Shown: positions 5,623 through 14,126, numbered from the stretch's first letter. The stretch: 30,286 nucleotides of DNA from CAG-217 sp963638105 (GCA_963638105.1 CAVHPP010000022.1:1-30286); one strand, 5' to 3'. Made by a program: numbers and translations. The notes: a model not told the origin generated them from the letters alone.

Positions 5623-7206
5623 ATGGAAGAAAAATGGCTGAAAAAACTGCATACAGCCGGGCGACTGAAAGAGCTGCGGGTGCAGGGTATCACAAAGCGG
5701 TGGGTGATCAATATTTTAGGCGTGATCGCCCTGTTCTTTGTGATCGTTTTTGTGGTTTCCGCTTTTACCATTCGCGCATACTATTATAATGCGGTTGAGA
5801 GTATCTTAAATTCCGGTGCGTCCACCACGGCAACCAATTACTTTTCCGGCCGACTGGACAGCGGCAGCTCCTTGGAGGCGTCTGCTGCGGATTTTATTGA
5901 CAGCTTCAGCTACCGGGACAAGACTACCATTTGGATCATTGACAATGCCGGCGGCGTGGTGACCTCCTCCAGCGGTTTTGCGGTGGAAAAGGTGCGTATG
6001 CCGGACTATGAGGAGGCTCTGGCCGCTGATACAGGGCGTGCCCGCTATGTGGGACACATTACCGACGACGGCGAAAAATGCATGGCGGTCACACGCATTA
6101 TTTACAGCTGCGACGGCGAGCCGATGGGTGCCGTGCGAGTCATCAGTTCTTTAGAGATGATTGACCGTCAGATCGGCACCATTGTGCTACTGATTTTCCT
6201 GGCGTTGGTGCTGATTTTTGCGGTAATTTTGTACTCCAACTTGTTCTTTATCCGTTCTATTATTATCCCGGTGCAGGAGATCAACCAAACCACTAAGAAG
6301 ATCTCCCAAGGAGACTATTCCGTTCGTATTGAGAAGAAATATAACGATGAAATCGGCGATTTGGCAGACTCTATTAACCAAATGGCAGAGGATATTTCTG
6401 CAACGGATAAAATGAAAAATGACTTTATCTCCACCATTTCTCATGAACTGCGCACGCCGCTGACTTCCATTAAAGGCTGGGGCGAAACGCTGGCGTTTGC
6501 AGAGAATGATAATGAGGACGAGATCACCCGCAAGGGACTGCAAGTGATCGTCCACGAGGCCGGGCGACTGGAGGGCTTTGTAGAGGAGCTGCTGGACTTT
6601 AGCCGTCTGCAAAGCGGGCGCATGAAGCTGCGCCTGGCGCCTACGGATATTTTTGCCGAGCTGGACGAAACCGTTTTCACCTTCCGTGAGCGGGCCATGC
6701 GGGAAGGGATTGAGTTAAAATACAGCATTCCCGATTTGCCGGCTCCGGCCAATGCAGACGCCAACCGGTTAAAGCAAGTGTTCATGAACATTCTCGATAA
6801 CGCTTTAAAGTATTCCAGGGCGCCTGCCAAGATTTTTGTAAAGGCAGAATTTGCCAAAAAAGGCGGCCGGGATTATGTTAAAATCGCCGTTGCGGATCAG
6901 GGGTGCGGTATTTCCAAGGAAAATCTGCCCCATGTGAAAGAAAAATTCTATAAGGCAAATATGTCCGTGCGTGGTTCCGGGATCGGACTGGCGGTCACCA
7001 ATGAACTGGTGGAGCTGCATGGCGGCACCCTGGAGATCGACAGTGAGGAGGGCACCGGCACGCTGGTAACCATCTATCTGCCCATCAACAGTGCCCCCAG
7101 CAAAAAGGACCTGGCGCAGCAGCCCCAAACGGCAGAGACCAGAGAAGTGGATCAAAGTATGGAATTGAGAGGAAACAACGCCAATGCAGGAGAAAAAAAC
7201 GCATAA
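5623..7206 (+). CDS. Membrane sensor histidine kinase with HAMP domain
   Basis: 527 residues, ATG 5623; a GAGG at 5607-5610 is the nearest ribosome site and is somewhat distant. Order: cytoplasmic tail, TM1 (about 28-50), extracytoplasmic sensor of about 130 residues (56-182), TM2 (about 185-210), HAMP linker (211-262), HisKA with His274 in FISTISHELRTPL, and an HATPase domain with N box NADANRLKQVFMNILDNALK, the ADQGCGIS box and GSGIGLAV. It is the cognate kinase of the preceding regulator by position. The architecture resembles PhoR/WalK-type kinases without a cytoplasmic PAS domain. The last roughly 40 residues form a low-complexity tail that overlaps the next gene by 23 bp, so the downstream DUF1385 and prmC genes may be co-transcribed. 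Confidence 0.95.
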   Translation: MEEKWLKKLHTAGRLKELRVQGITKRWVINILGVIALFFVIVFVVSAFTIRAYYYNAVESILNSGASTTATNYFSGRLDSGSSLEASAADFIDSFSYRDKTTIWIIDNAGGVVTSSSGFAVEKVRMPDYEEALAADTGRARYVGHITDDGEKCMAVTRIIYSCDGEPMGAVRVISSLEMIDRQIGTIVLLIFLALVLIFAVILYSNLFFIRSIIIPVQEINQTTKKISQGDYSVRIEKKYNDEIGDLADSINQMAEDISATDKMKNDFISTISHELRTPLTSIKGWGETLAFAENDNEDEITRKGLQVIVHEAGRLEGFVEELLDFSRLQSGRMKLRLAPTDIFAELDETVFTFRERAMREGIELKYSIPDLPAPANADANRLKQVFMNILDNALKYSRAPAKIFVKAEFAKKGGRDYVKIAVADQGCGISKENLPHVKEKFYKANMSVRGSGIGLAVTNELVELHGGTLEIDSEEGTGTLVTIYLPINSAPSKKDLAQQPQTAETREVDQSMELRGNNANAGEKNA

Positions 7207-8155
7207 AACATCGGTAGGCGGTCAGGCGCTGATTGAGGGCATTATGATGCAAGGCCCTAAAGGTATGGCTACTGCCGTGCGCAAGCCGGACGGCGATATA
7301 TTAACCGAATACCACGAATTTCACCGTCTGCGGGAGAAATATAAGTTTCTGGGTTGGCCGCTGATTCGCGGCGCCGTGAACTTTTTTGAATCTATGGTGA
7401 TTGGATACAAGACCCTGATGTACTCCGCTGAGGTCTCCGGTATGGAGGAAGTGGAGGAGGAAGATATGAGCAAGTTTGAGCGCTGGCTGACGGACAAGCT
7501 GGGCGACAAACTGATGAAAGTGCTCACCGGTGTAGCGTCCGTATTGGGCTTTGCGTTGGCTTTTTTGATCTTTTTCTACCTGCCGGTATTGCTGTTTAAT
7601 GTGCTAAACAAGCACTTTGACGGCGCGCTTACTCCGGCGCAGGGTACCATTGAGGGCGTAACGAAAATTATTATTTTTGTTGTGTATATTGCCCTTGTCA
7701 GCCAAATGAAAGACATTCGCCGCACCTTTATGTACCATGGCGCGGAGCACAAGAGTATTGCCTGCTACGAGTCCGGTTTGGAACTGACGGTGGAGAATGT
7801 GAAGAAAATGACCCGTTTTCACCCTCGGTGCGGTACTTCGTTTATTTTCGTGATGCTGATTTTCAGCGTGATCTTTTACTCTATCTTAGCCAAATGCTTC
7901 CCGGTGATCGCTACCCAGCGGGTGCTGTGGATGCTGCTGAAATTGGTGTTTTTGCCGATTTTAATGGGCCTTGGCTATGAATTTATCCGTTATGCCGGTA
8001 AGCACGACAATTTGTTTGTAAAGATCGTCAGCGCACCGGGTCTTTGGATGCAGCGACTGACCACCCGGGAGCCGGATGACTCTATGATGGAAGTGGGCAT
8101 TGCCGCGCTAAAGGCCGTGATCACCGATAACCCGGAGGATGATGAAATCAAGTGA
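7184..8155 (+). CDS. DUF1385 family membrane protein (YqhQ-like)
   Basis: 323 residues, ATG 7184 with GAGAGG at 7167-7172, inside the 3' end of the kinase gene. The N-terminal signature SVGGQALIEGIMMQGP and the later MYHGAEHKSIACYE and FHPRCGTSFIF segments are the conserved blocks of DUF1385. Several membrane helices are visible (about 115-145, 163-172, 220-240, 250-265). The conserved His/Glu/Cys residues in the middle blocks have led to annotation as a possible metal-dependent enzyme, but the biochemical role is not established. In many Clostridia this gene sits directly before prmC, as here, where the two overlap by 4 bp. Confidence 0.9.
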   Translation: MQEKKTHKTSVGGQALIEGIMMQGPKGMATAVRKPDGDILTEYHEFHRLREKYKFLGWPLIRGAVNFFESMVIGYKTLMYSAEVSGMEEVEEEDMSKFERWLTDKLGDKLMKVLTGVASVLGFALAFLIFFYLPVLLFNVLNKHFDGALTPAQGTIEGVTKIIIFVVYIALVSQMKDIRRTFMYHGAEHKSIACYESGLELTVENVKKMTRFHPRCGTSFIFVMLIFSVIFYSILAKCFPVIATQRVLWMLLKLVFLPILMGLGYEFIRYAGKHDNLFVKIVSAPGLWMQRLTTREPDDSMMEVGIAALKAVITDNPEDDEIK

Positions 8156-8976
8156 CGGTTCAGGAAGCGTATAATTACAGCGTATATTTCTTAGGCGCCA
8201 ACGGCGTAGACGAAGAAGAATTTAAGGCCAAGTGCCTGGTGTGCCATTTGGCAAAGATCGCCAATCGGGACTATCACAGCCACTTGGGCGATCTGGTGAG
8301 CCAAAAGAAGCTGGCGGACGGCCTTTGGCAACTGAAAAGTGGCACGCCCCTGCAATATGTACTGGGGGAATGGGACTTTTTAGACAGCACATTTGCCGTA
8401 GGCCCCGGGGTACTGATCCCCCGGCCGGAGACGGAAGAACTGGCACAGCTGGCTATTGAACAGGTAAAAACCTCCGGAGCGGCGCCTGTTGTGTGGGACC
8501 TTTGCGCCGGTAGCGGCTGTATTGGAATCAGCATTGCCAAGGCCTGTCCCGGTGCCAATGTCTACTGTGTGGAAAAGTCGACAGACGCCTTTGCTTATCT
8601 GCAAAAGAACGCCATGCCTGTTGCCAATGTGCGCCCGGTACTGGCTGATATCAGCGGCGATTTGACTGCGCTGCCCGGACCGCAGATTTTGGTGTCTAAT
8701 CCGCCGTATATTCCTGCCCACATGCTGTCCACCTTGCAGCCGGAGGTGCAAAAAGAACCGATGATGGCACTGGACGGCGGCGCGGACGGGCTGGACTTTT
8801 ACCGCCTGATTGCTGAAAAGATCGTGCCTTCGCTGGACGGCGGCACGCGGCTGCTTTTGGAGATCGGCGACGAGCAGGGCAGGGCGGTGCAAAGCCTGTT
8901 TGCCACCTGTAAAGATGTGCAGGTTAGGCAGGACATTTACGGCAAAGATCGTATATTAATCGCCACCGTTGCGTAA
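8152..8976 (+). CDS. prmC: Release factor glutamine methyltransferase PrmC
   Basis: 274 residues. The GTG at 8152 overlaps the stop of the preceding gene (GTGA), with GGAGG at 8134-8138 upstream. The enzyme transfers a methyl group from S-adenosylmethionine to the GGQ glutamine of peptide release factors in the cytoplasm. An N-terminal helical domain (1-75) is followed by a Rossmann methyltransferase domain with LIPRPETEEL (88-97), the SAM loop DLCAGSGCIGISIAK (116-130) and the catalytic NPPY at 183-186. Length and motifs are typical. In many bacteria prmC follows prfA; no prfA is present here. Confidence 0.95.
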   Translation: MTVQEAYNYSVYFLGANGVDEEEFKAKCLVCHLAKIANRDYHSHLGDLVSQKKLADGLWQLKSGTPLQYVLGEWDFLDSTFAVGPGVLIPRPETEELAQLAIEQVKTSGAAPVVWDLCAGSGCIGISIAKACPGANVYCVEKSTDAFAYLQKNAMPVANVRPVLADISGDLTALPGPQILVSNPPYIPAHMLSTLQPEVQKEPMMALDGGADGLDFYRLIAEKIVPSLDGGTRLLLEIGDEQGRAVQSLFATCKDVQVRQDIYGKDRILIATVA

Positions 8977-8982
8977 TTTTTC

Positions 8983-9012
8983 TTGACTATTGCGTAGGGA
9001 TAATGGTATGCT
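8983..9012 (+). promoter_or_regulatory. Promoter of the M50/scp cluster with an overlapping dyad
   Basis: TTGACT (8983-8988), an 18-bp spacer and TATGCT (9007-9012). The stretch GATAATGGTA...TATTCTTATC (about 8999-9021) is an imperfect inverted repeat across the -10 region. Confidence 0.5.
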
Positions 9013-9044
9013 ATTCTTATCATTAATAATATAAGGGTGCTCTT

Positions 9045-9719
9045 ATGCTTTCTATTCTTTCTTATTTGCGCCAGGGTGAGTACCTGCTGGCGCTGATTTC
9101 TATTCTTTCCAGCTGCTTTGTGGTATTTTGCTGTTTGCCTGTGCACGAGTTGGCACACGGGTGGGTGGCATATAAGCTGGGAGATACCACCGCCAAGGAC
9201 GAGGGCCGTTTGACCTTTAATCCTTTGGCGCACCTAAACCCCATCGGCACCATTATGATCTTTCTCTTTGGGATTGGTTATGCGCGTCCGGTGCCGGTAA
9301 ATCCCAATCGCTTTAAGCATCCCAAAAGCGGTATGGCGCTGGTGTCCTTGGCCGGTCCTATCGCCAATCTGCTGATGGGCTTTATCTTCAATTTTATTTA
9401 TATCGCAATTTACAGCAAAGCACCCGGTGCCGACGGCTTTTTGGGTGCCGTAGAGTATTTTCTTTATTTTGCGGCCTGGATCAACGTGTCTTTGGCAGTC
9501 TTTAATCTGATCCCCATTCCGCCTCTGGACGGTTCCAAGGTGCTGGCGGCCGTGCTGCCTTATAAGGCATACAATAAATATATGCGCTATGAGCAATATA
9601 TCATGATCGCACTGATGATCCTACTGCTTGTGGGCGCGCTGGACGGCGTGATCTCCACTTTAAGTACGGCGATGATGAAGTTTATTTCCATTGTTCCGGC
9701 GCTAATCTTTTTGAGGTAA
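9045..9719 (+). CDS. Site-2 protease family (M50) membrane metalloprotease
   Basis: 224 residues, ATG 9045 behind AAGGG (9033-9037). It is a small intramembrane zinc protease. The metal site HELAH is at 34-38 within the first long membrane segment, and the third ligand aspartate is in NLIPIPPLDG (Asp162), the compact form of the S2P NPDG motif. Five to six membrane segments are visible. No PDZ or CBS domain is present, so it belongs to the short YwhC/Rv1417-like group rather than the RseP or SpoIVFB types. It ends 1 bp before scpA, and this M50-scpA-scpB order is common in Clostridia. Its substrate is unknown. Confidence 0.9.
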   Translation: MLSILSYLRQGEYLLALISILSSCFVVFCCLPVHELAHGWVAYKLGDTTAKDEGRLTFNPLAHLNPIGTIMIFLFGIGYARPVPVNPNRFKHPKSGMALVSLAGPIANLLMGFIFNFIYIAIYSKAPGADGFLGAVEYFLYFAAWINVSLAVFNLIPIPPLDGSKVLAAVLPYKAYNKYMRYEQYIMIALMILLLVGALDGVISTLSTAMMKFISIVPALIFLR

Positions 9720-9720
9720 T

Positions 9721-10440
9721 ATGGAACAACCGAGTTATAAACTGGAGATTTTTGAGGGGCCGATGGATTTGCTCCTTCACTTGATCTCTAAGCACAAACT
9801 GAATATTAACGACATTCCCATTATTGAGCTTGTAAATCAATATTTGGATTATGTGCGAAAGATGCAGGAGGAGGATTTTGACATCGCCGGCGAATTTCTG
9901 GAGATGGCTGCCCGCCTGATTTATATCAAGACCGTATCTTTACTGCCCCGCCACGAGGAGGCAGAAACCTTAAAAAAAGAGCTGACCGGCGAACTGATTG
10001 AATACCGGGACTGCAAACTAATGGCAAAGGAACTGAGCGCGCATACAGACGGTTTTGACCGCTATGTGCGCACACCGCAGGAGGGATATGTAAACTATGC
10101 CTACGAGCGATTTCACGAAGGGGAGGAGCTTTTGCAGGCGTATATCAACGCTGCCGGGCGCGCCCAGCGCAAGCTGCCGCCGCCGCTGGACAGCTTTAAG
10201 GTGATCGTGGCCCGCAAATTTGTAAATGTGGCGTCTAAGGTTCAGACGGTACTGCGCAAGCTGTGGAACGGCAAGAAAGTACGCTTTTTGTCCCTCTTTC
10301 AGGACGCCCAAACCCGCAGCGATATGGTCGCTACCTTTTTGGCGGTGCTGGAACTGGCTAAAACCAAGAAGATCACCATTGACGGGACCATGGAGGACCC
10401 GAATGTGCAAATCATAAATGAGGTAAATACCGTTGAGTGA
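9721..10440 (+). CDS. scpA: Segregation and condensation protein A
   Basis: 239 residues, ATG 9721, with GAGGT just ahead of it inside the M50 gene's last codons. ScpA is the kleisin that bridges the SMC dimer and, with ScpB, forms the bacterial condensin that compacts and separates chromosomes. The N-terminal block YKLEIFEGPMDLLLHLISKH is the family signature and binds the SMC neck. The C-terminal winged helix (about 165-235; VRFLSLFQDAQTRSDMVATF) binds the SMC head. Length is normal. The last 8 bp overlap scpB, consistent with coupled translation of partners in one complex. Confidence 0.97.
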   Translation: MEQPSYKLEIFEGPMDLLLHLISKHKLNINDIPIIELVNQYLDYVRKMQEEDFDIAGEFLEMAARLIYIKTVSLLPRHEEAETLKKELTGELIEYRDCKLMAKELSAHTDGFDRYVRTPQEGYVNYAYERFHEGEELLQAYINAAGRAQRKLPPPLDSFKVIVARKFVNVASKVQTVLRKLWNGKKVRFLSLFQDAQTRSDMVATFLAVLELAKTKKITIDGTMEDPNVQIINEVNTVE

Positions 10441-11080
10441 GAAAAACAACACCATTGCCCAGTTAGAGGCCATGCTTTTTGCCGCCGGGGATCCGGTGGA
10501 GCCGGAAAAGCTGGCGGATGTGCTAAAATTGGATATTGAAAATGTGATCAAAATGCTTGGGTATTTGGAGGCCAAATACGACGAGAGCGGCAGCGGACTG
10601 CGGCTGATCCGCGTAGACGGCAAGTACCAGATCTGCACCAGAGAAGCCTATGCGGACGGTGTGCGTGCCCTACTGGAGATCAAAAAAAATACGCCTCTCA
10701 GCCCGGCCGCATTTGAAGTTTTGGCCATTGTGGCGTATAATAAAGCGGTGACACGCTCCTTTGTGGAGCAGGTACGCGGGGTGGATTGCTCCGGTCCCAT
10801 CTCCGGTTTGGTGCAAAAGGGACTGATCGAGGAAAAGGGGAGACTGGACCTGCCCGGCCGCCCGTTGGTGTACGGCACCACGGATCGGTTTTTGCGCTGC
10901 TTCTCCTTGAATTCCTTGGACGATCTGCCGGACCTGCCTGCAACGGAGGAAGTGGAGCAGATTGCCAAGGACAACGGCCAGACCTCTCTGTTTGAAAAAG
11001 AGGGCGGTAAGGACGACCCGCTGGCTGCTGCGGCAGACGCGCTGGAAAGCGGCAATAACGACGATGAAAACGAAATCTGA
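10433..11080 (+). CDS. scpB: Segregation and condensation protein B
   Basis: 215 residues. The start is TTG 10433, fixed by the ribosome site TGAGGT at 10419-10424 within the end of scpA; there is no alternative ATG or GTG. ScpB dimers bind the middle of ScpA in the SMC-ScpAB complex. Two tandem winged helices are recognisable: IAQLEAMLFAAGDPVEPEKL at the start and PLSPAAFEVLAIVAYNKAVT in the second domain, followed by GRPLVYGTTDRFLRCF. The last roughly 50 residues are acidic and probably disordered. The gene is followed after 17 bp by the DUF2953 gene. Confidence 0.97.
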   Translation: MSEKNNTIAQLEAMLFAAGDPVEPEKLADVLKLDIENVIKMLGYLEAKYDESGSGLRLIRVDGKYQICTREAYADGVRALLEIKKNTPLSPAAFEVLAIVAYNKAVTRSFVEQVRGVDCSGPISGLVQKGLIEEKGRLDLPGRPLVYGTTDRFLRCFSLNSLDDLPDLPATEEVEQIAKDNGQTSLFEKEGGKDDPLAAAADALESGNNDDENEI

Positions 11081-11097
11081 GCGGGAGAGGTGAGGAT

Positions 11098-11832
11098 TTG
11101 AAAGTCTTTTTGATTATAGTGGGTGTGCTGGTGGTACTCATAGCCTTGCTGATGTCTTTGTCTGCCACTCTGACCCTGATCTATGACGGCGGTTGGCATA
11201 CCAGTGTACAAGTGCTGTTCATTAAGAAAGACATTGTGCTGTCCCAGATCCTTTCCTTTATCCTGTTCCCGGAAAAATCCGCTGAGCAGGCTAAGGAAAA
11301 GGGCAAGGAGAAAAAAGAGAAAAAGAAAGACACCACGGAGCCTCAGCCGGAAAATACGCCCACGGAAGATGAAGCGATTCAGGCGGCGCCGGATAAGACA
11401 GACAGTGAAAAAGCACCCGCCAAGGCGAAAGAAAAGCCCAACTACTTCCAGCAGCTTTGGGACAAGGACGGCGTAATCGGCTACCTGTTGCTTATCAGCA
11501 ATTTAGCGGAAACTGCGTCTTCTGCGGTAACAACTTTATTTAGGGGCTTCCATATTTATTCATTATATGTTAAAATGATTATCGGCGGCGCAGATGCCGC
11601 AGATATAGCTGAGAAGTACGGCACCCTTTGTTCGTTCTATTATCCCGTTAAGGGCATGATCTTAAACGGCATGAAGGTGGACCAATACGATGATTACATA
11701 CAGCCGGATTTTATCGCACCCCGCTCGGAGTACGAGTTCCAGCTCATCGGCAGTCTCAGCGTCGGTCTTTTGGTGCGTATGCTCCTGCGGGCCGGTATCG
11801 TCTTTTTGAAAAATTTTATTAAGGATAAGTAA
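11098..11832 (+). CDS. DUF2953 membrane protein (YtfI-like)
   Basis: 244 residues. TTG 11098 is chosen because GAGGTGAGG sits just upstream and no ATG fits. The N-terminal membrane helix (1-22) is followed by a short beta-rich part, a long lysine/glutamate/alanine-rich spacer (about 58-115) and a C-terminal DUF2953-like domain (RGFHIYSLYVKMIIGGADAA, then FYYPVKGMI). A hydrophobic stretch near the C-terminus (LIGSLSVGLLVRMLLRAGIV) may be a second helix. In Bacillus and Clostridia this family neighbours ytfJ and is connected with sporulation; the molecular role is unknown. Here it lies 12 bp before ytfJ. The charged spacer looks longer than the family needs and is probably flexible. Confidence 0.8.
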   Translation: MKVFLIIVGVLVVLIALLMSLSATLTLIYDGGWHTSVQVLFIKKDIVLSQILSFILFPEKSAEQAKEKGKEKKEKKKDTTEPQPENTPTEDEAIQAAPDKTDSEKAPAKAKEKPNYFQQLWDKDGVIGYLLLISNLAETASSAVTTLFRGFHIYSLYVKMIIGGADAADIAEKYGTLCSFYYPVKGMILNGMKVDQYDDYIQPDFIAPRSEYEFQLIGSLSVGLLVRMLLRAGIVFLKNFIKDK

Positions 11833-11844
11833 GGAGAAAGTGTT

Positions 11845-12249
11845 ATGAAAGAAACTCCGGTAAACAAGATTATGGAAAACACGCTGGAAAAAATGCGTGA
11901 AATGGTAGATGTTTCTACCATCATCGGCGACCCGATGGTCACCGGCGATACCACGCTTATTCCGGTATCTAAAGTGACTTACGGCTTTACCAGCGGCGGT
12001 ACGGATCTGCCCACCAAGCAGCAGAATCAAGAGCTGTTCGGCGGTGGCGGCGGCGGTGGCATCACCATTACCCCGGTGGCCTTTATCGTGATTGAAAAGG
12101 GCAAGTGCCGTATGATGCAGATCAACAATTACACTTCCTCTGCGGATCGTGCTGTTTCTATGATTCCGGAGCTCGTAGACAAACTCACCGAGCTGCTGAA
12201 AGCCAAGGACGGCAAAGCAGACGAGGCGGGGACCCCCGCGGCCGAATAA
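11845..12249 (+). CDS. ytfJ: YtfJ/GerW-family sporulation protein
   Basis: 134 residues, ATG 11845 with AAGGAG upstream. The block MENTLEKMREMVDVSTIIGD followed by DTTLIPVSKVTYGF, a glycine run (GGGGGGG near 66-72) and ITPVAFIVIEKGKCRMMQI is diagnostic for the GerW/YtfJ family. In Bacillus subtilis the member is a forespore-expressed protein needed for normal germination. Presence next to a DUF2953 gene and a D,D-carboxypeptidase suggests the organism sporulates or descends from spore formers. No membrane helix is present. A hairpin starts 11 bp after the stop codon. Confidence 0.93.
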   Translation: MKETPVNKIMENTLEKMREMVDVSTIIGDPMVTGDTTLIPVSKVTYGFTSGGTDLPTKQQNQELFGGGGGGGITITPVAFIVIEKGKCRMMQINNYTSSADRAVSMIPELVDKLTELLKAKDGKADEAGTPAAE

Positions 12250-12259
12250 TGATGTACGG

Positions 12260-12293
12260 ATCACCCGCATATATTTGTGTGGGTGATTCTTTT
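12260..12293 (+). promoter_or_regulatory. Hairpin that covers the ribosome site of the D,D-carboxypeptidase gene
   Basis: Arms 12260-12269 (ATCACCCGCA) and 12278-12287 (TGTGGGTGAT) pair over 10 bp with one G-U and an 8-nt loop, followed by TCTTTTG. The 3' arm contains GGTGAT, the only good ribosome site for the TTG start at 12292. It may act as a weak ytfJ terminator, as a translational lock, or both. Confidence 0.65.
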
Positions 12294-13326
12294 GTATGTA
12301 AAAAAGCGTATTTTTGCCGTTCTCTTATGTTTGTTTTTACTGGTGCCGATGCCGGCGCCGGCGTCCACCGGCGCCCAAAGCGCTGTTGTGATGGACGCTG
12401 CCGGACACACAGTGCTGTATGAACAAAATGCTTATGAAGAACGGCCCATGGCCTCGACCACCAAAATTATGACCGCCTACCTGGCTTGTGCAGCCGGGGA
12501 CTTGCAGCGAACAGTGCCTATAACAGCCGCTATGCTGAAAGACGCGGAGGGCTCGTCTCTTGGATTGCATGTGGGGGATCGGATCACTTTGTATGATCTG
12601 GTGGTAGGCATGCTGTTGGTCAGCGGCAACGACGCTGCCAATGCGGCTGCAATCTTTCTTTCCGGCAGTACGCAGGCGTTCGTTGCCAAAATGAACAGTG
12701 CGGCCAAGGAAATAGGTATGCACCATACCCGCTTTGTGACCCCCTCCGGGCTGGATCGGGGCGATCATCATTCCACCGCTTACGACATGGCGCTGCTGAC
12801 AGCTCACGCCCTTCAGAATAAGACCTTTGCCGAAATCTGCGCCGCGCCCAGAGCCAAAGTGACCATCAACGGCAAATCGCAAACGGTATACAATCACAAT
12901 CGGCTGCTCACTTCGCTGGATGGTTGCGTAGGCGTAAAAACCGGCTATACGGAACGGGCAGGGCGGTGCCTGGTGAGTGCTGTCAAGTATAAGGGAAACA
13001 CGCTGATTTGCGTAACTCTGTCCGATCCGAACGACTGGGCGGATCACCGGCGGCTGCTGCAAGCCTGCAAAAAGCAATATACCACCTACAAGCTGGACCG
13101 CCATGTGCAGGTGCCGGTGGTGGGCGGCAGGGCTTCCTATGTGACCGCCGGCTTTCGGTACAGCCAAACGGCGCTGAACGCCACTTATACCGTGCGGCTT
13201 TATTACTATCCCTTTATTTATGCACCGGTGCAGAAGGGCGATGTGATCGGCTACGCTTGTATTAATCAAATAACCGTGCCTATGCGGGCACAGGAGGATA
13301 TTGGAATTTATGCCCCAGAAGAATGA
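12292..13326 (+). CDS. dacF: D-alanyl-D-alanine carboxypeptidase (DacF/PBP5-type)
   Basis: 344 residues from TTG 12292, whose ribosome site GGTGAT is at 12282-12287. A GTG at 12277 is in frame but has no ribosome site. The enzyme removes the terminal D-alanine from peptidoglycan stem peptides outside the membrane. A signal peptide (VKKRIFAVLLCLFLLVPMPA) is followed by the penicillin-binding catalytic domain with all three motifs: Ser55-T-T-Lys58, SGN at 111-113 and KTG at 216-218. A C-terminal domain of about 70 residues follows, but there is no clear amphipathic membrane anchor, so attachment is uncertain. The neighbourhood (ytfI/ytfJ before, rluB after) matches the sporulation-type DacF. 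The Bacillus spmA/spmB pair is absent. It overlaps rluB by 17 bp. Confidence 0.93.
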   Translation: MYVKKRIFAVLLCLFLLVPMPAPASTGAQSAVVMDAAGHTVLYEQNAYEERPMASTTKIMTAYLACAAGDLQRTVPITAAMLKDAEGSSLGLHVGDRITLYDLVVGMLLVSGNDAANAAAIFLSGSTQAFVAKMNSAAKEIGMHHTRFVTPSGLDRGDHHSTAYDMALLTAHALQNKTFAEICAAPRAKVTINGKSQTVYNHNRLLTSLDGCVGVKTGYTERAGRCLVSAVKYKGNTLICVTLSDPNDWADHRRLLQACKKQYTTYKLDRHVQVPVVGGRASYVTAGFRYSQTALNATYTVRLYYYPFIYAPVQKGDVIGYACINQITVPMRAQEDIGIYAPEE

Positions 13327-14062
13327 AGAAAGACTGCAAAAGTACCTGGCCGAGTGCGGCGTAGCTTCTCGCCGAAAGAGCGAGGAGCTGATCGCTGCCG
13401 GTAAGGTGAAGGTCAACGGCCATGTGGCCCAACTCGGCGACAAGATCGACCCGCGCAAAGATCTGGTAACCGTGCGCGGGAAGAAAGTGCGCAAAACCCA
13501 GCGGAATTACTATATTTTACTGCACAAGCCACGGGGCTATGTGACCACCGTGTCCGACGAATTGGGCCGTAAAACGGTTATGGATTTGGTGCGGGATATT
13601 GACGCTCGCCTGTACCCGGTAGGAAGACTGGACAAGGACTCTGAGGGCTTGCTGCTGCTCACCAATGACGGTGCCTTTGCCAATGCTCTGACCCACCCCC
13701 GTCATGCATACAGTAAAAAATATCGGGTGACCATTCGCGGCAAGGTAGACGACAGTGCGCTGCTGCAACTGCGAGAGGGGATTGATCTGGACGGTCGTAT
13801 GACCGCCCCTTGTGATGTGACCGTCCTGACCGCAGAGGAGAACCGCACGGTGCTGGAATTTGTGCTCCACGAGGGGCGCAACCGCCAAATCCGCCGCATG
13901 TGCGAGTCGGTAAATTTGGAAGTGATCCGCTTAAAGCGCATTGCCGTAGGCTCCTTAAAGCTGGGTATGCTGCCGGCAGGGAAGTGGCGCGAACTGACGG
14001 ACAATGAGGTGCAAAAACTCATGCGCTCCGGTGCGCTGCAAGCGGAGGATACAAAGAAGTGA
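13310..14062 (+). CDS. rluB: rRNA pseudouridine synthase, RluB/RsuA family
   Basis: 250 residues from ATG 13310. An in-frame TTG at 13301 is only 3 bp from AGGAGG (13292-13297), so the ATG 12 bp away is preferred; both spacings are imperfect. The protein isomerises a uridine in ribosomal RNA. The N-terminal S4 RNA-binding domain (ERLQKYLAECGVASRRKSEE and VKVNGHVA) is followed by the catalytic domain with GRLDKDSEGLLLLTND, where Asp108 is the nucleophile, and the RQIRRMCE block (about 200-207). RluB modifies 23S rRNA in well-studied species; RsuA-like specificity cannot be excluded from sequence alone. The overlap with the carboxypeptidase gene is conserved synteny in Firmicutes. Confidence 0.92.
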   Translation: MPQKNEERLQKYLAECGVASRRKSEELIAAGKVKVNGHVAQLGDKIDPRKDLVTVRGKKVRKTQRNYYILLHKPRGYVTTVSDELGRKTVMDLVRDIDARLYPVGRLDKDSEGLLLLTNDGAFANALTHPRHAYSKKYRVTIRGKVDDSALLQLREGIDLDGRMTAPCDVTVLTAEENRTVLEFVLHEGRNRQIRRMCESVNLEVIRLKRIAVGSLKLGMLPAGKWRELTDNEVQKLMRSGALQAEDTKK

Positions 14063-14126
14063 TCTGCCTTGCCAAATCTGCTGAAAATACCGCGGAATTT
14101 CTGCACTTTTTGTATGGAATATGCTA

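Noticed and set aside
12040..12060. GGC/GGT microsatellite in ytfJ
   Set aside because: A glycine run at this place is normal in the YtfJ/GerW family.
12337..13494. 385-codon minus-strand frame opposite the carboxypeptidase and rluB
   Set aside because: The + strand genes carry complete catalytic motifs in this interval; the antisense frame has none.
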